This document shows positions 44,093 to 53,647 of a DNA stretch of 64,000 nucleotides, piece after piece. The DNA is from Neobacillus thermocopriae (GTDB lineage Bacteria > Bacillota > Bacilli > Bacillales > Cytobacillaceae). Location: the NCBI RefSeq assembly GCF_010975035.1, contig NZ_JAAIUV010000004.1, positions 62,001 through 126,000 on the forward strand, read 5' to 3'. Under the pieces are notes generated by a model. That model worked only from the letters and a program-made list of their open reading frames with translations. It did not search any database and was not told the DNA's origin. Numbering within the stretch: position 1 is the stretch's first letter; every line of letters starts with the position of its first letter. The position numbers were made by a program, and so were the translations under genes.

Positions 44093-45232
44093 TTAATTGC
44101 CCTGATTGCCCTGATTCCCCTGCTCGCCAGATGGCGAGCTTCCCTTCTTATTATATCGAATAAAAGCAATAATAAGTAGAATAATGGGCAAAATAATTTG
44201 CATTGGCCAATGAATAAAGTAAGGAGCATATTTCAAACCTTCCACAACATGTTCGGAATAACTTTCCGCAATCGTTAAAGATGCTATTAAAATTAATAAT
44301 CCGATTGGATAAGTAATAATCCTTTGATTTTTTAATTGAAAAAGATCCGCACTCCCCGCAACTGCAGCATAATAAAAAATCGTCACTTTGAAAAACCCGG
44401 CAATCACTAGATAAATCATAAAAAAAACATCTAGCCGTTCAATAAATTCAGCTATTTCAATCCTCCCAATTGTATTTAAAAGAGGAAAGGAGGAACGTGA
44501 CAATGGTATTACACCAAGAACAGAAATATTGATGATGACTGTAATGGTTATATTGATGCCTGCTAATATCATCCCACCCAAACAGGCCCACTTTGCTTTT
44601 TTCTGATCATTAACAAATGGGAGCAACATCGTACAAACAATCATTTCACCGAATGGAAACGTTAATGTTTGTCCAATAACCGCTTTAAAAATAGGCTTCC
44701 AACCATTTTCATAAATGGGCAAAAGGTTTCCCCAATGAATCTCTCCTGAAGAAATAATTAAAATAAATCCCACAATCGCCAAAAGATATATAACCATGAT
44801 ATAAAACTGTCCAACTCTGGCAATGACTTCAATCCCCTTATGGATCGCATAAAAAATTGTTAACATCATTAGTGTATTAATGACAAAAAGGGGGGTAGTC
44901 GTATAGATAGCTGAAACTAGCAGGGCTCCAAAATCGCGCAACACCCTGGCAGCGATGTACAAAAAATAAATAATATAGAGGAATCCTATGATCTTCCCAA
45001 TCCATTTTCCCATGATTTTTTGAGCATAGCTAGTAAGAGGGAGGTCCGGGAAAAATTTATATAGACGGTAATAAATCAGAAAGAGGAGAATTCCTCCCAA
45101 TAGACCTAATAAAATGGCTATCCAAGCATCTTGCTTCGCCTCGCCTCCTAAATTAAACAGAATGGCGCTCCCCATTTCAAATAAAACAATTAAAACAAAT
45201 AATTGAGATCCATTGATTTTTGCATTCTCCAT
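44093..45232 (-). CDS. Spore germinant receptor subunit B (GerAB/GerKB permease type)
   Basis: The product of about 379 residues is a ten-helix membrane protein of the spore germination permease family. It starts NGSQLFVLIVLFEMGSAIL and contains GIEVIARVGQFYIMVIYLLA and PFGEMIVCTMLLP. It forms the germinant-binding part of the receptor in the spore inner membrane. The C-terminus ends in a Gly/Gln/Asn repeat (QGNQGNQGN). It is the last gene of an A-C-B operon. ATG 45232 follows GGGAGGG. Confidence 0.9.
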   Translation of the reverse strand: MENAKINGSQLFVLIVLFEMGSAILFNLGGEAKQDAWIAILLGLLGGILLFLIYYRLYKFFPDLPLTSYAQKIMGKWIGKIIGFLYIIYFLYIAARVLRDFGALLVSAIYTTTPLFVINTLMMLTIFYAIHKGIEVIARVGQFYIMVIYLLAIVGFILIISSGEIHWGNLLPIYENGWKPIFKAVIGQTLTFPFGEMIVCTMLLPFVNDQKKAKWACLGGMILAGINITITVIINISVLGVIPLSRSSFPLLNTIGRIEIAEFIERLDVFFMIYLVIAGFFKVTIFYYAAVAGSADLFQLKNQRIITYPIGLLILIASLTIAESYSEHVVEGLKYAPYFIHWPMQIILPIILLIIAFIRYNKKGSSPSGEQGNQGNQGN

Positions 45233-45268
45233 TTTCTGCTGCCCTCCCACTTTCAATTGATGTCAACT

Positions 45269-46483
45269 TCATTTTTTTAAATCTACCCAAAATGGGTTTG
45301 TCCGAACCCCTCCACGTCGTACATATACATCTACGTTAACTGATACATCTGATTCAGCAAAATGTTCATTCCAATTTCCTTTTAATTCTTTCCAAAGTTT
45401 TGGATTTTTACGATGAACCTTTTCTCCGAAACCAAAAATATCACTTTTTAGTTTTTGTGCTTCATGAACAGTTCTAAGGATATCATTTTTGATAAATTCT
45501 TCCGCGATTCCCCCAATTTTCGTCAGTTCATTTGGATCTTCCAGATCGATGGGCGCATTTGCCTCACTGATCCATCCTTCCGTTTTTATTGATACTTGAA
45601 AGATTGGTTTTTTGTTCATAAAGCGGACGGAGGTAGAAGTTCTTGACCTTAGTGGCACAAAATTAATCACATTTTTTTTCCCTTCCCAATCCAAATTTAG
45701 TTCCGTATTTTTCAACTTGCCCAAGACCCAGGTCGCCCCTCGAGCTTTATTGCCTTCCAGCCATCCTACTAATTTCCCTTGTCTGAAAACAGCTAATCCG
45801 TTAGCCATAATGATGGCTGAAACCTTAGAATTTTCAATGCTTTTTGGGGTCCCAATTAAATTCTTCTTCCCTATAACGATATAACCAGTTGCAATTGACT
45901 CTCTTTCAGGACTGACTACTCCATCCAAAAAATTATCAATATCAATTTTTATATCTTTTCCTAATACCTTTTCACTAATTTGAATCTGCTTTGTTATTTT
46001 GTTAACCGGCATTTGTTCTGTTATTGATAACGCGGACAAAATATCTTCTGCTTTGGCTTTTTGAGCAATGACGATTTGGGATGTTCTTCTAAAATCCGGA
46101 TCTCTTGTTAAGGCATCAAAAAACCCCAGTAATAAATTTTTATCTTTGGCAACTTTATCACTCACCACAACCAAATTTGTATGGGCATAATATAATTGCC
46201 TTCCTACTATTTTATGAACATTTCTGGATGCTTCTGTTAACGTATCCCCAGGAGATTTCACGACAGTAATGGGTGGTCCTTGAGATACGTTTCCTCCTTC
46301 CCCAGAAGTAACGTTTCTTGGAAGGATGATCTGAAATGAAACATCATATTTTTTATTTTTTCCTTTATCAATACCCAAGCCCATGATAAAGGCCAAATTT
46401 GTCATTTCATTTTGATCCCAGCAAGAGCTGAGAACAGGGGTCAACAGGAAGATGATTAATGTAGTCAGTATTTTTTTCTTCAT
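45269..46483 (-). CDS. Spore germinant receptor lipoprotein subunit C (GerAC type)
   Basis: The 404-residue protein has a lipoprotein signal with lipobox LSSC (Cys about 21) and CWDQNEMTNLAFIMGLGIDK, the standard GerC start. The rest is the three-domain GerC fold, including VSPERESIATGYIVIGKKNL. Its start overlaps the end of subunit A by 4 nt, so translation is coupled. Confidence 0.92.
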   Translation of the reverse strand: MKKKILTTLIIFLLTPVLSSCWDQNEMTNLAFIMGLGIDKGKNKKYDVSFQIILPRNVTSGEGGNVSQGPPITVVKSPGDTLTEASRNVHKIVGRQLYYAHTNLVVVSDKVAKDKNLLLGFFDALTRDPDFRRTSQIVIAQKAKAEDILSALSITEQMPVNKITKQIQISEKVLGKDIKIDIDNFLDGVVSPERESIATGYIVIGKKNLIGTPKSIENSKVSAIIMANGLAVFRQGKLVGWLEGNKARGATWVLGKLKNTELNLDWEGKKNVINFVPLRSRTSTSVRFMNKKPIFQVSIKTEGWISEANAPIDLEDPNELTKIGGIAEEFIKNDILRTVHEAQKLKSDIFGFGEKVHRKNPKLWKELKGNWNEHFAESDVSVNVDVYVRRGGVRTNPFWVDLKK

Positions 46484-48084
46484 CCTTGATCCCCCTTATT
46501 CGTTTGATCTTGACCTTGTGAAGGTGGTCCAGGTTTTTGGTTCTCCCCGGTGCGGGCTAAATTACCCTTACTAATAAATTTAGGCCGATTTTTCATCGCC
46601 CAAATAGGAAAACGAATAAATACATCTTGTTGACCACGAAGACTAAATGGAGCTAATGGCATCATGTAAGGAATGCCAAAAGACCTTAATGAACATAAAT
46701 GAATCATTATAAAAGTGATTCCTAATAAAAGTCCATAAAATCCCAAAATCGAGGCAAGAATCATAAGTATAAATCGCAATAATCTTGCGGAAATTGCCAT
46801 TGAAAAAACAGGCGTTGAGAAATTAGCAATAGCCGTAATGGATACAACAATTACCATCACAGGTGATACAAACCCTGCCTGAACCGCAGCCTGTCCAATA
46901 ACAAGTGCACCTACGATTGATACAGCCTGTCCAACCGCCCTTGGGAGACGAAGTCCTGCTTCCCTCAATATTTCGAACGTAACTTCCATGATAAAAGCCT
47001 CGACAAATGCCGGAAAGGGAACCGCTTCTCGTTGGGCGGCAATGGCAATAAGAAGAGTAGTTGGTATCATCTCTTGATGGAACGTCGTTGCTGCAATATA
47101 TAGGGAAGGGCCGATGAATGCAATAAAAAATGACAAAATACGTAAAAGGCGAATGGCTGTAGATATATCAAATCGGGAATAGTAATCATCAGGCGACTGA
47201 AAAAATTGAATAAATAACGCAGGGACAGTAACTACAAATGGAGAACTATCCACTAATATCGCCACTCTTCCTTCGAGCAGTTGAGAGGCAACGATATCCG
47301 GTCGTTCAGAATGATACGTAGTGGGGAAATTGGTCCAAGTTTGATCTTCAATTAACTGTTCAATATAACCTGAGGAAAGAACAGAATCAATATCAATCCG
47401 TTTTAGTCTCTCCTTGACTTCTTTTACAATTTTCTCATTGGCTATTCCCTTTATATACATGATTCCAATATCTGTTTGTGTTACCGTCCCAATTTTCATT
47501 GGCTCAAGCCATAAATTAGGACTTTTTATCCGCCGACGTATTAAGGCTGTATTCGTGCGTATGGTTTCGGTAAATGAATCCCTTGGCCCCCGAATGGAAA
47601 GTTGGGAGGTTGGTTCAGTGATTGCCCTCTTTTCCCACCCTTTTGTTTCTACATCAATGGCACGATTATAACCATCTAAAAAAAACAATGTATTTCCTGA
47701 CAGAAATGAATCAAACACTTCATTCCAATTTGTAATGGTTTGAATATTACCAAGACCGATCGTTTTACGCATTAGAACTTCAAACAAATTTTGATTACTA
47801 TCTACCTTACTATCTGAAATACTCTCTAAAAAAAAATCACTGATCATTTGGTTATCCGCCAAACCATCAATATAAATGGCTGTTCCTCTCAGTGAGCCGA
47901 GCTTAAAATCACGGAATACCAAATCTGAACTATTTCCTAATTCCCCTTTAATACGGAATATATTCTCATCTATGTTCCTTAAAATAACTTGATTTTCAGG
48001 TTTCTGCCGATCTAGTTCTTGACGGTAATTATCATTTTGCCTTTTTTTATTCTTGTTTTTTCGCCAATTTGATAAAATAGACAC
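46480..48084 (-). CDS. Spore germinant receptor subunit A (GerAA type)
   Basis: The product of about 534 residues has a long soluble N-terminal domain with VTQTDIGIMYIKGIANEKIV and RVAILVDSSPFVVTVPALFI. Four to five membrane helices follow (about 290-450) with EAFIMEVTFEILREAGLRLP, and a short hydrophilic tail ends GPPSQGQDQTNKGDQG. This is the GerA family hallmark. AGGAGG stands before two adjacent GTG codons (48087, 48084); the second has better spacing. Confidence 0.93.
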   Translation of the reverse strand: MSILSNWRKNKNKKRQNDNYRQELDRQKPENQVILRNIDENIFRIKGELGNSSDLVFRDFKLGSLRGTAIYIDGLADNQMISDFFLESISDSKVDSNQNLFEVLMRKTIGLGNIQTITNWNEVFDSFLSGNTLFFLDGYNRAIDVETKGWEKRAITEPTSQLSIRGPRDSFTETIRTNTALIRRRIKSPNLWLEPMKIGTVTQTDIGIMYIKGIANEKIVKEVKERLKRIDIDSVLSSGYIEQLIEDQTWTNFPTTYHSERPDIVASQLLEGRVAILVDSSPFVVTVPALFIQFFQSPDDYYSRFDISTAIRLLRILSFFIAFIGPSLYIAATTFHQEMIPTTLLIAIAAQREAVPFPAFVEAFIMEVTFEILREAGLRLPRAVGQAVSIVGALVIGQAAVQAGFVSPVMVIVVSITAIANFSTPVFSMAISARLLRFILMILASILGFYGLLLGITFIMIHLCSLRSFGIPYMMPLAPFSLRGQQDVFIRFPIWAMKNRPKFISKGNLARTGENQKPGPPSQGQDQTNKGDQG

Positions 48085-48197
48085 CACTTCCTCCTCACCT
48101 TTTCAACAAAGTTATATTGGTTATATTGCCCAAATGTCCTGTTTTTATCCAAATAGTCCAATTGTTTATCCTTTAGTGAAGGATTAGGAATTAGACG

Positions 48198-48503
48198 ATG
48201 ATTTATACTATAAACATTAAAGCGAATATTAAAGGTGTGAACCTTGTGAAACTAATTCTTGTCACAACACTACTAAGTTTTGGGCTATTTTCTGTTATCA
48301 TTGCCATGGATTTTATAATGGGTTTGACGGAAAAAAACATTATTGCAACAGCATTGAACCCATTTAAAGTGATGGAACCAAATGAATATTTTATTTTGTT
48401 TCTTTTATTTCTTGTCTTTATTATAGATATGATTGGTTTCTATCTAAACAAGAAACGACAAAGTCCATCTCAACCAAATAATGAGGGTACCCCAAAAGGA
48501 TAA
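48198..48503 (+). CDS. Small two-helix membrane protein divergent from the ger operon
   Basis: The protein of up to 101 residues has two membrane helices (about 18-38 and 65-84) and a hydrophilic tail (NKKRQSPSQPNNEGTPKG). Small two-helix D subunits accompany some germinant receptors, but those are co-directional and often shorter, so this is only a candidate. GTG 48246 has AAGGTG at 8 nt and may be the true start. A terminator overlaps its 3' end. Confidence 0.6.
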   Translation: MIYTINIKANIKGVNLVKLILVTTLLSFGLFSVIIAMDFIMGLTEKNIIATALNPFKVMEPNEYFILFLLFLVFIIDMIGFYLNKKRQSPSQPNNEGTPKG

Positions 48504-48531
48504 CTTTTTGGAGCACCCTCATTTTGTTTAT
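48483..48531 (+). terminator. Terminator of the small two-helix protein gene
   Basis: GAGGGTACCCCAAAAG pairs with CTTTTTGGAGCACCCTC with two mismatches, overlaps the last codons, and is followed by ATTTTGTTTAT. Confidence 0.8.
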
Positions 48532-48840
48532 AAAAAACCTTGTCGGTAAATGACCGAACTAATTGTTTTACTTTTCGTGGATGTAAATCTGAAACAGTCT
48601 CTAACACACTTCCAGCTCTCTGCCCCAAATTCCCACAGAAGTTTGCAGTGTTTCCTTTCCAACAACAAAGTGGGAAATTCCTCTTTAAAATTAAGCAAAA
48701 CTGTATGATAACATTTGTTTTTAGTTTATAGGTTGCAGCCTACTTTTCCCTAACTTCTTTATTATCTAGTCGTTCTTTTTCTAAAAAAAGAGACGGAATA
48801 TGATATGAATGAATGCGGCGGCGTTCTCACTGACCTATTA
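48532..48840. other. Intergenic region without a supported gene
   Basis: This stretch has one 63-codon open frame on the plus strand without a ribosome site or recognisable product. It borders the orphan holin gene, so it may be decayed prophage DNA, but no homologous segment could be recognised. Confidence 0.4.
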
Positions 48841-49107
48841 TTAGTTAGGATCATTATATTGCATAGCCCTTGAACTATCGCCATATCCTTTTGTCGTTGG
48901 ATCTTGAACAATTCCCAACATTGAAAGAATAACAAATACAGCATTAACCAAAGTGAGGATCCAATCCTCTACTGCCTCAGAGAGTTGAAAATCGGTTACT
49001 CCTAAGGAATTTAATCCCCCTAAAATGATTTGGGCCACTATAAAAAGCTGAGATATAAAGGCAATCACCCAATTCCGATTTTTTAAACGGACCTTCCAAT
49101 TTATCAT
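48841..49107 (-). CDS. Phage holin, phi LC3 family (orphan)
   Basis: The 88-residue product begins MINWKVRLKNRNWVIAFISQ, has two membrane helices, the acidic loop, and LGIVQDPTTKGYGDSSRAMQ, all typical of phi LC3-type holins. Holins make membrane lesions that release a phage endolysin. No amidase, tail or other phage gene is near, so this is a prophage remnant or a co-opted gene. ATG 49107 has AGGGG at 8 nt. Confidence 0.85.
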   Translation of the reverse strand: MINWKVRLKNRNWVIAFISQLFIVAQIILGGLNSLGVTDFQLSEAVEDWILTLVNAVFVILSMLGIVQDPTTKGYGDSSRAMQYNDPN

Positions 49108-49289
49108 TTTGTCAACCCCTTCCCCCAAGCTTACTATCTCTAATAACATATGCGTGTGACCAATCTCGGTAGTCCACGAATATCACGTTATACGCTATTT
49201 TTCATACCCAAAACAAGCTATCATTGGTCTTTTTCAATTGAAATATTTATAATAAAGTCACAACATCCCCAAAAAGGTAAGGTGAGAAT

Positions 49290-51389
49290 ATGGAAAAGCT
49301 AAATACCTACTGGGAAATGATATTGCGTTTCTGGAAAAAGAAACACTTAACACAAATATTGCTTTTACTCATTCTCGTGACCATTTTAGGAACGATTTCT
49401 TATTTTGGCTGGCTCGCAGCACGTACCAATGTTCAATCACTAAAGGATGGATTAAGTCAGCCGACCGTTATTTATGATAGGAATGGTCAAATCGCGACAA
49501 ATGCTATCACAAACCGAACAGTCGGTGTGTCAATAGAAGAACTGCCCAAACATATTCCTAATGCAGTGGTGGCGATTGAAGATGAACGTTTTTATGAACA
49601 TAATGGTTTTGACTTAAAAGGAATTGCACGTGCCTTCTTTAAAAATTTAATTGCTGGAAGGATTACTGGTGGTGGTAGTACAATTACCCAACAATTGACA
49701 AAGAACGCACTTCTTTCCCCAGAGCAAACCTATAAACGTAAAGCGGAAGAATTATTTTTAGCAGTAAAAATTGAAAAAGAATATGAAAAAAATGAAATCC
49801 TCCAAATGTATTTGAACCAAGTATATTTTGGTAGTGGTGCCTGGGGAATTGGGAATGCTTCGAAGAAATATTTTAATAAAAATATTAAGGACGTTACGAT
49901 TAGTGAAGCTGCATTATTAGCCGGTCTCCTTCAAGCACCGAACTACTATAATCCTTATAAGAATTATGATGAAGCGATTGAGAGAAGAAACGTTGTTTTA
50001 GCAAAAATGAAAGAGCATGGGATGATTACTGATGAACAATACAATCAGGCCAAAAAGGAAAAAATTCGTCTCAAAGATGGAGGAGGAAGCTTTGTCGACC
50101 GTAAGTATCCATACTATGTGGATGCCGTCATAAACGAAGCGATCACCAAATATGGTCTGACTCAAGATGAAATTTTAACTAGAGGCTACCGGATTTATAC
50201 GGAATTGGACCAAAACTTACAGAAAGGATTAGAGAAGGTTTATGCAAATAACTCCCTTTTCCCTAGAAGTATGGGAGGTAAAATGGTTCAAAGTGGCTCC
50301 GTGTTAATGGATCCTCATACAGGAGGAGTCCTTGCCCTTGTAGGAGGACGTGGGGAAACGGTATTCCGTGGGTTCAATCGGGCAACACAGCTAAAAGCTC
50401 AGCCAGGCTCTACTATTAAACCGCTTGTTGCTTACACACCTGCTCTTGAAGAAGGTTACTCCTATTCCTCCGAGTTAGTAGATGAACCGATGAGCTTTGG
50501 AAATTATAAACCAGAAAATTTCAGCAAAACCTATCAAGGCAAGGTTCCGATGTATAAGGCCTTAGAGGAATCATTAAATGTACCAACCGTATGGCTTTTA
50601 GATCAAATCGGTTTGAACAAAGGGCTTGAATCATTAGAGGAATTTGGCATCCAAGTTGAAAATGAGGATAAAAACTTGGCTATTGCTTTAGGTGGAATGA
50701 GTAAGGGGGTATCTCCTCTACAAATGGCAAATGCTTTTTCTGCTTTTGCCAATGAAGGAAAACGGCAAGATAGTCATCTCATTACAAAAATTGTCGGTCC
50801 AACTGGTGACATTATTGCAGAACATGAGGCAGAAACAACTAAAGTTACATCCAAAAAGGTCGCGAATGAAATGACCTCTATGCTATTAAATGTGGTTGAA
50901 TCGGGAACTGGTCAAAAGGCCCGGATTCCAGGGGTGCAAATAGCCGCTAAAACGGGTTCTACCCAGTTACCATACAATGATATTAATGGTACAAAAGATC
51001 AATGGATGGTCGGATATACCCCGAATCTTGTCGGAGCCGTTTGGATCGGCTTTGATCAAACGGACAGACAGCACTATCTTCCAAGCTCCAGTTCTGCAAA
51101 TGTTGTGCCGATTTTTAAGGAAATCATGAAGACATCACTCACACATTTACCGAAAGAAAATTTCGAGGTCGTTTCTGTTAATTCTTTGTTAGCGGGTGAA
51201 TCCCACCCTTATTCAAAAATCCGAGAACAAGCGGAACAAATAAGTAAAGAGTTAAATGAACACGCAGAAAAAATAGGGGAAACCATTAAAGAAAATGCCC
51301 CTGAGTGGAAAAGAAAATTGGACGAAACTATGTACCAAATAGGTAAAGGAGTCCATTCCATTATTGAAAAATTACAGGAAGCACGATAA
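49290..51389 (+). CDS. Class A penicillin-binding protein (PbpG/PBP2d-like)
   Basis: A bifunctional peptidoglycan synthase of 699 residues. It has a short cytoplasmic tail, a membrane helix (about 22-44), and a GT51 glycosyltransferase with catalytic Glu in AIEDERFYEHNGFD and GGGSTITQQLTKN. The transpeptidase has SxxK (QPGSTIKPL), SxN (SLN) and KTG (AAKTGSTQ). The C-terminal 60 residues are a charged helix. Length and order fit PbpG of B. subtilis, which acts in spores; the spore role here is inferred, with some support from the ger genes nearby. Confidence 0.88.
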   Translation: MEKLNTYWEMILRFWKKKHLTQILLLLILVTILGTISYFGWLAARTNVQSLKDGLSQPTVIYDRNGQIATNAITNRTVGVSIEELPKHIPNAVVAIEDERFYEHNGFDLKGIARAFFKNLIAGRITGGGSTITQQLTKNALLSPEQTYKRKAEELFLAVKIEKEYEKNEILQMYLNQVYFGSGAWGIGNASKKYFNKNIKDVTISEAALLAGLLQAPNYYNPYKNYDEAIERRNVVLAKMKEHGMITDEQYNQAKKEKIRLKDGGGSFVDRKYPYYVDAVINEAITKYGLTQDEILTRGYRIYTELDQNLQKGLEKVYANNSLFPRSMGGKMVQSGSVLMDPHTGGVLALVGGRGETVFRGFNRATQLKAQPGSTIKPLVAYTPALEEGYSYSSELVDEPMSFGNYKPENFSKTYQGKVPMYKALEESLNVPTVWLLDQIGLNKGLESLEEFGIQVENEDKNLAIALGGMSKGVSPLQMANAFSAFANEGKRQDSHLITKIVGPTGDIIAEHEAETTKVTSKKVANEMTSMLLNVVESGTGQKARIPGVQIAAKTGSTQLPYNDINGTKDQWMVGYTPNLVGAVWIGFDQTDRQHYLPSSSSANVVPIFKEIMKTSLTHLPKENFEVVSVNSLLAGESHPYSKIREQAEQISKELNEHAEKIGETIKENAPEWKRKLDETMYQIGKGVHSIIEKLQEAR

Positions 51390-51392
51390 TAA

Positions 51393-51415
51393 AGCACGCC
51401 GACTACCGGCGTGCT
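51393..51415. terminator. Bidirectional terminator between the PBP gene and cblS
   Basis: AGCACGCCG/CGGCGTGCT, a 9-bp perfect GC-rich stem with a 5-nt loop, lies between two convergent genes and covers the last codons of cblS. Confidence 0.8.
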
Positions 51416-52125
51416 ATTTTCATTGCATGAAAATATTCCCCTGCAATTTCTTTCATTTTTTCTTCCATATCACCCGCATAAGCCATAATGAAACATGTTG
51501 CCGGGCCGGATGATTTAACAATGTCAAGTTCTGTTATAACTTGTTCTTTTGTAAAACGGACTTGATCAAACATTTGGTTTAGTTCATATAAAATCCCCTT
51601 AGAACCAACAGGCCAAATAATCCCATGGTTCAGCCTGCTTAACCTTCGAAAAATAGACAGTGGGACAACATGTTGTTCTTGTTCAATCACTTCATTTCCA
51701 ACCAACGGTACACCAATAACAGCTAGTTTCCAATTTTCGTTGTACTCATACACCTCATTGGTGCCTCTAATATGTTGTTTACCGACAATGAACAGCCCAA
51801 TTGCTGACTGGTTCAGCTGAAAATTACTTTCTGTACTACCTGTGATGGGGATTTGAGCCAATTCCAGTTCGTGTAACCCTTTCCGTATCCCACGAACCAA
51901 TTCTTCCCAATGTTCATCCCCACAAAAATTTTGGAGGACTACACTAATTGGTTCTCCCCCTGCAGCGATACATTCCATTGCTGCGACCCTAAGTGAATAA
52001 TAGGCCAATGTTTCGTAAGGGACATGAACAAGGTCGCCCTGCTTCATCCCTATAGCACCGCTATTATCACTTGAAATAATTAAAGAATCTTCATACCCAA
52101 AAGGAATGGTAAGAATATCTCTCAT
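51403..52125 (-). CDS. cblS: Alpha-ribazole kinase CblS (AIR synthase-like)
   Basis: CblS phosphorylates alpha-ribazole, the lower-ligand nucleoside of B12, so it can be used by CobS. The 240-residue product has the PurM/ThiL-like fold start RDILTIPFGYEDSLIISSDN, GDLVHVPYETLAYYSLRVAA and ITGSTESNF. It overlaps cblT by 4 nt, the pairing known from Geobacillus and Listeria. The function is taken from that family pairing. Confidence 0.82.
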   Translation of the reverse strand: MRDILTIPFGYEDSLIISSDNSGAIGMKQGDLVHVPYETLAYYSLRVAAMECIAAGGEPISVVLQNFCGDEHWEELVRGIRKGLHELELAQIPITGSTESNFQLNQSAIGLFIVGKQHIRGTNEVYEYNENWKLAVIGVPLVGNEVIEQEQHVVPLSIFRRLSRLNHGIIWPVGSKGILYELNQMFDQVRFTKEQVITELDIVKSSGPATCFIMAYAGDMEEKMKEIAGEYFHAMKIARR

Positions 52126-52628
52126 CCTTTGATCTCACCTTTAAACAAGCGATTAGAGATGATTGGGACAAGCCGCGGGATCAATAATAATGCCAATCCT
52201 GTATTCATGGCAGACATAAGTATTAAGGAAGGAAGGACAGCCCAATAAAAACCTTTGCCAAGGATAAACAGAAATGGCAGCGGTGCCATGAACGAATTTC
52301 CTAAAATAAAAAATAGAGAAGCTACAACCTTTTTATGATGATGCCAAAAAACACCAAACATCGATACAAGAATAGCCATTTCCATACTAATCAAAAAATG
52401 CATCGGGCCTAGTTGAAAACCGCTCAACATCGCTGAAATCAAATGTCCCAATGCACCAGCAACCGCACCGGCGCCTCCACCCAAAATCGATGCAGCCAGA
52501 AGAGCTGGGAATGAATCAAGTGCGATGGAGCCAACGATGGCTGGAATTTTGATCGTGGCACCAACTACCGACAATGCAATAAACATAGACAGCCAGATCA
52601 ACTTTTTTCCTATAAGGTTATTTCTCAT
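52122..52628 (-). CDS. cblT: Alpha-ribazole transporter CblT (ECF S-component-like)
   Basis: A 168-residue membrane protein with five or six helices, of the ECF transporter S-component type (FIALSVVGATIKIPAIVGSI, LGGGAGAVAGALGHLISAML). In Geobacillus the homologous CblT brings in alpha-ribazole for CblS. ATG 52628 gives the proper length; it overlaps the adenosyltransferase gene by 11 nt. Confidence 0.82.
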   Translation of the reverse strand: MRNNLIGKKLIWLSMFIALSVVGATIKIPAIVGSIALDSFPALLAASILGGGAGAVAGALGHLISAMLSGFQLGPMHFLISMEMAILVSMFGVFWHHHKKVVASLFFILGNSFMAPLPFLFILGKGFYWAVLPSLILMSAMNTGLALLLIPRLVPIISNRLFKGEIKG

Positions 52629-53202
52629 CTTTTCTCTTACCTTCCCTGAACACTTTTGCACTTCGCACATATTCCACATCTTTTACATTCAATCGATGAT
52701 TCACTACTCGTGCTAATGCGAAGAAATAATCGGATAGACGGTTTAAATATTGCAAGGTAATTTCAGGGGCTGGCAAATCCGATTTTTCCAACTTTACCAC
52801 TAAGCGTTCCGCCCTTCTTGTTACCGTTCTTGCAATATGAATGGTAGCTGCAGGTTTCGATCCTCCAGGTAAAATAAACCGTTCAAGTTCGGGCGCCTCT
52901 TCCATATATTCATCAATTTTCTTTTCCAAATATTCGACGGACTCTTTTTGAAGCTTTCCTTCGCGTCTTTTCGACACATTTGCTAGGTCGCCACCACAAT
53001 CAAATAATTCATGCTGAATTTTTTCTAGATCTGCCAATACATCGTGAAAAAGTTCCGGATCCAATTCTTGTATGGCCTGACCAACAAAGCAATTCACTTC
53101 ATCCACTGTTCCGTATGCTTCTACACGGATATCATCCTTATCTACCCTACCGCCAATTAAACTCGTTTTCCCTTTATCCCCTGTTCTTGTATAAATTCTC
53201 AT
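52618..53202 (-). CDS. PduO-type corrinoid adenosyltransferase
   Basis: Transfers the adenosyl group of ATP to cob(I)alamin or cobinamide. The 194-residue helical protein has the ATP loop IYTRTGDKGKTSLIGG at its start, then VEAYGTVDEVNCFVGQA, and the trimer motif ARTVTRRAERLVVKL with the conserved Arg cluster, as in PduO. It is 10 bp downstream of the CobU-like gene. Confidence 0.93.
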   Translation of the reverse strand: MRIYTRTGDKGKTSLIGGRVDKDDIRVEAYGTVDEVNCFVGQAIQELDPELFHDVLADLEKIQHELFDCGGDLANVSKRREGKLQKESVEYLEKKIDEYMEEAPELERFILPGGSKPAATIHIARTVTRRAERLVVKLEKSDLPAPEITLQYLNRLSDYFFALARVVNHRLNVKDVEYVRSAKVFREGKRKDEK

Positions 53203-53212
53203 TTGTTTCCCC

Positions 53213-53647
53213 TCACTTTATCGATTGGTTCATTCCATACCAAATAACATCAATCTTATCGGATTTTGCGGCCAGATCTTGAAAAGCCCAACCTGTCACA
53301 TCTCGCCATAATCGATTTTCCGCTTCCAATGGAACAATGCCTTTTGTGATATCTGTCCCGATCACAACGATTTGTCGTTCCGGTTTTTCTTTTTCCCATG
53401 AGGACCATTGGTTCAAATAGTGATTCCATAATTCACGAGACTTAGTAGAATTGTGAATCTCCGTTAATTTTTTGATCCATTGTTCAGCACCCTCGAGAAT
53501 GATCAAATTTCGATCGATTCCATTGAGATTTATTGGGATAAGATCATTTTTATACGCGGATATCCATGGGTCATCTTTTGTTACACGATAGGTTTTCTTT
53601 ACCCATGCCTTTTTACCGTTAAAGGCACCTCCTGTAATGAAATGCAC
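53213..53647 (-). CDS. CobU-like P-loop protein (degenerate paralogue)
   Basis: The 144-residue protein resembles CobU at both ends: a P-loop-like start FITGGAFNGKK and the C-terminal ENRLWRDVTGWAFQDLAAKS. It lacks the CobU guanylylation region containing the active-site His and is shorter than true CobU (191 residues at 55822-56397). Its nucleotide loop differs from GxxxxGKS by ending in KK. The role is unknown. Confidence 0.7.
   Translation of the reverse strand: MHFITGGAFNGKKAWVKKTYRVTKDDPWISAYKNDLIPINLNGIDRNLIILEGAEQWIKKLTEIHNSTKSRELWNHYLNQWSSWEKEKPERQIVVIGTDITKGIVPLEAENRLWRDVTGWAFQDLAAKSDKIDVIWYGMNQSIK

Noticed and set aside
48540-48731. 63-codon plus-strand frame after the ger locus
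   Set aside because: No ribosome site, odd composition, no recognisable product.
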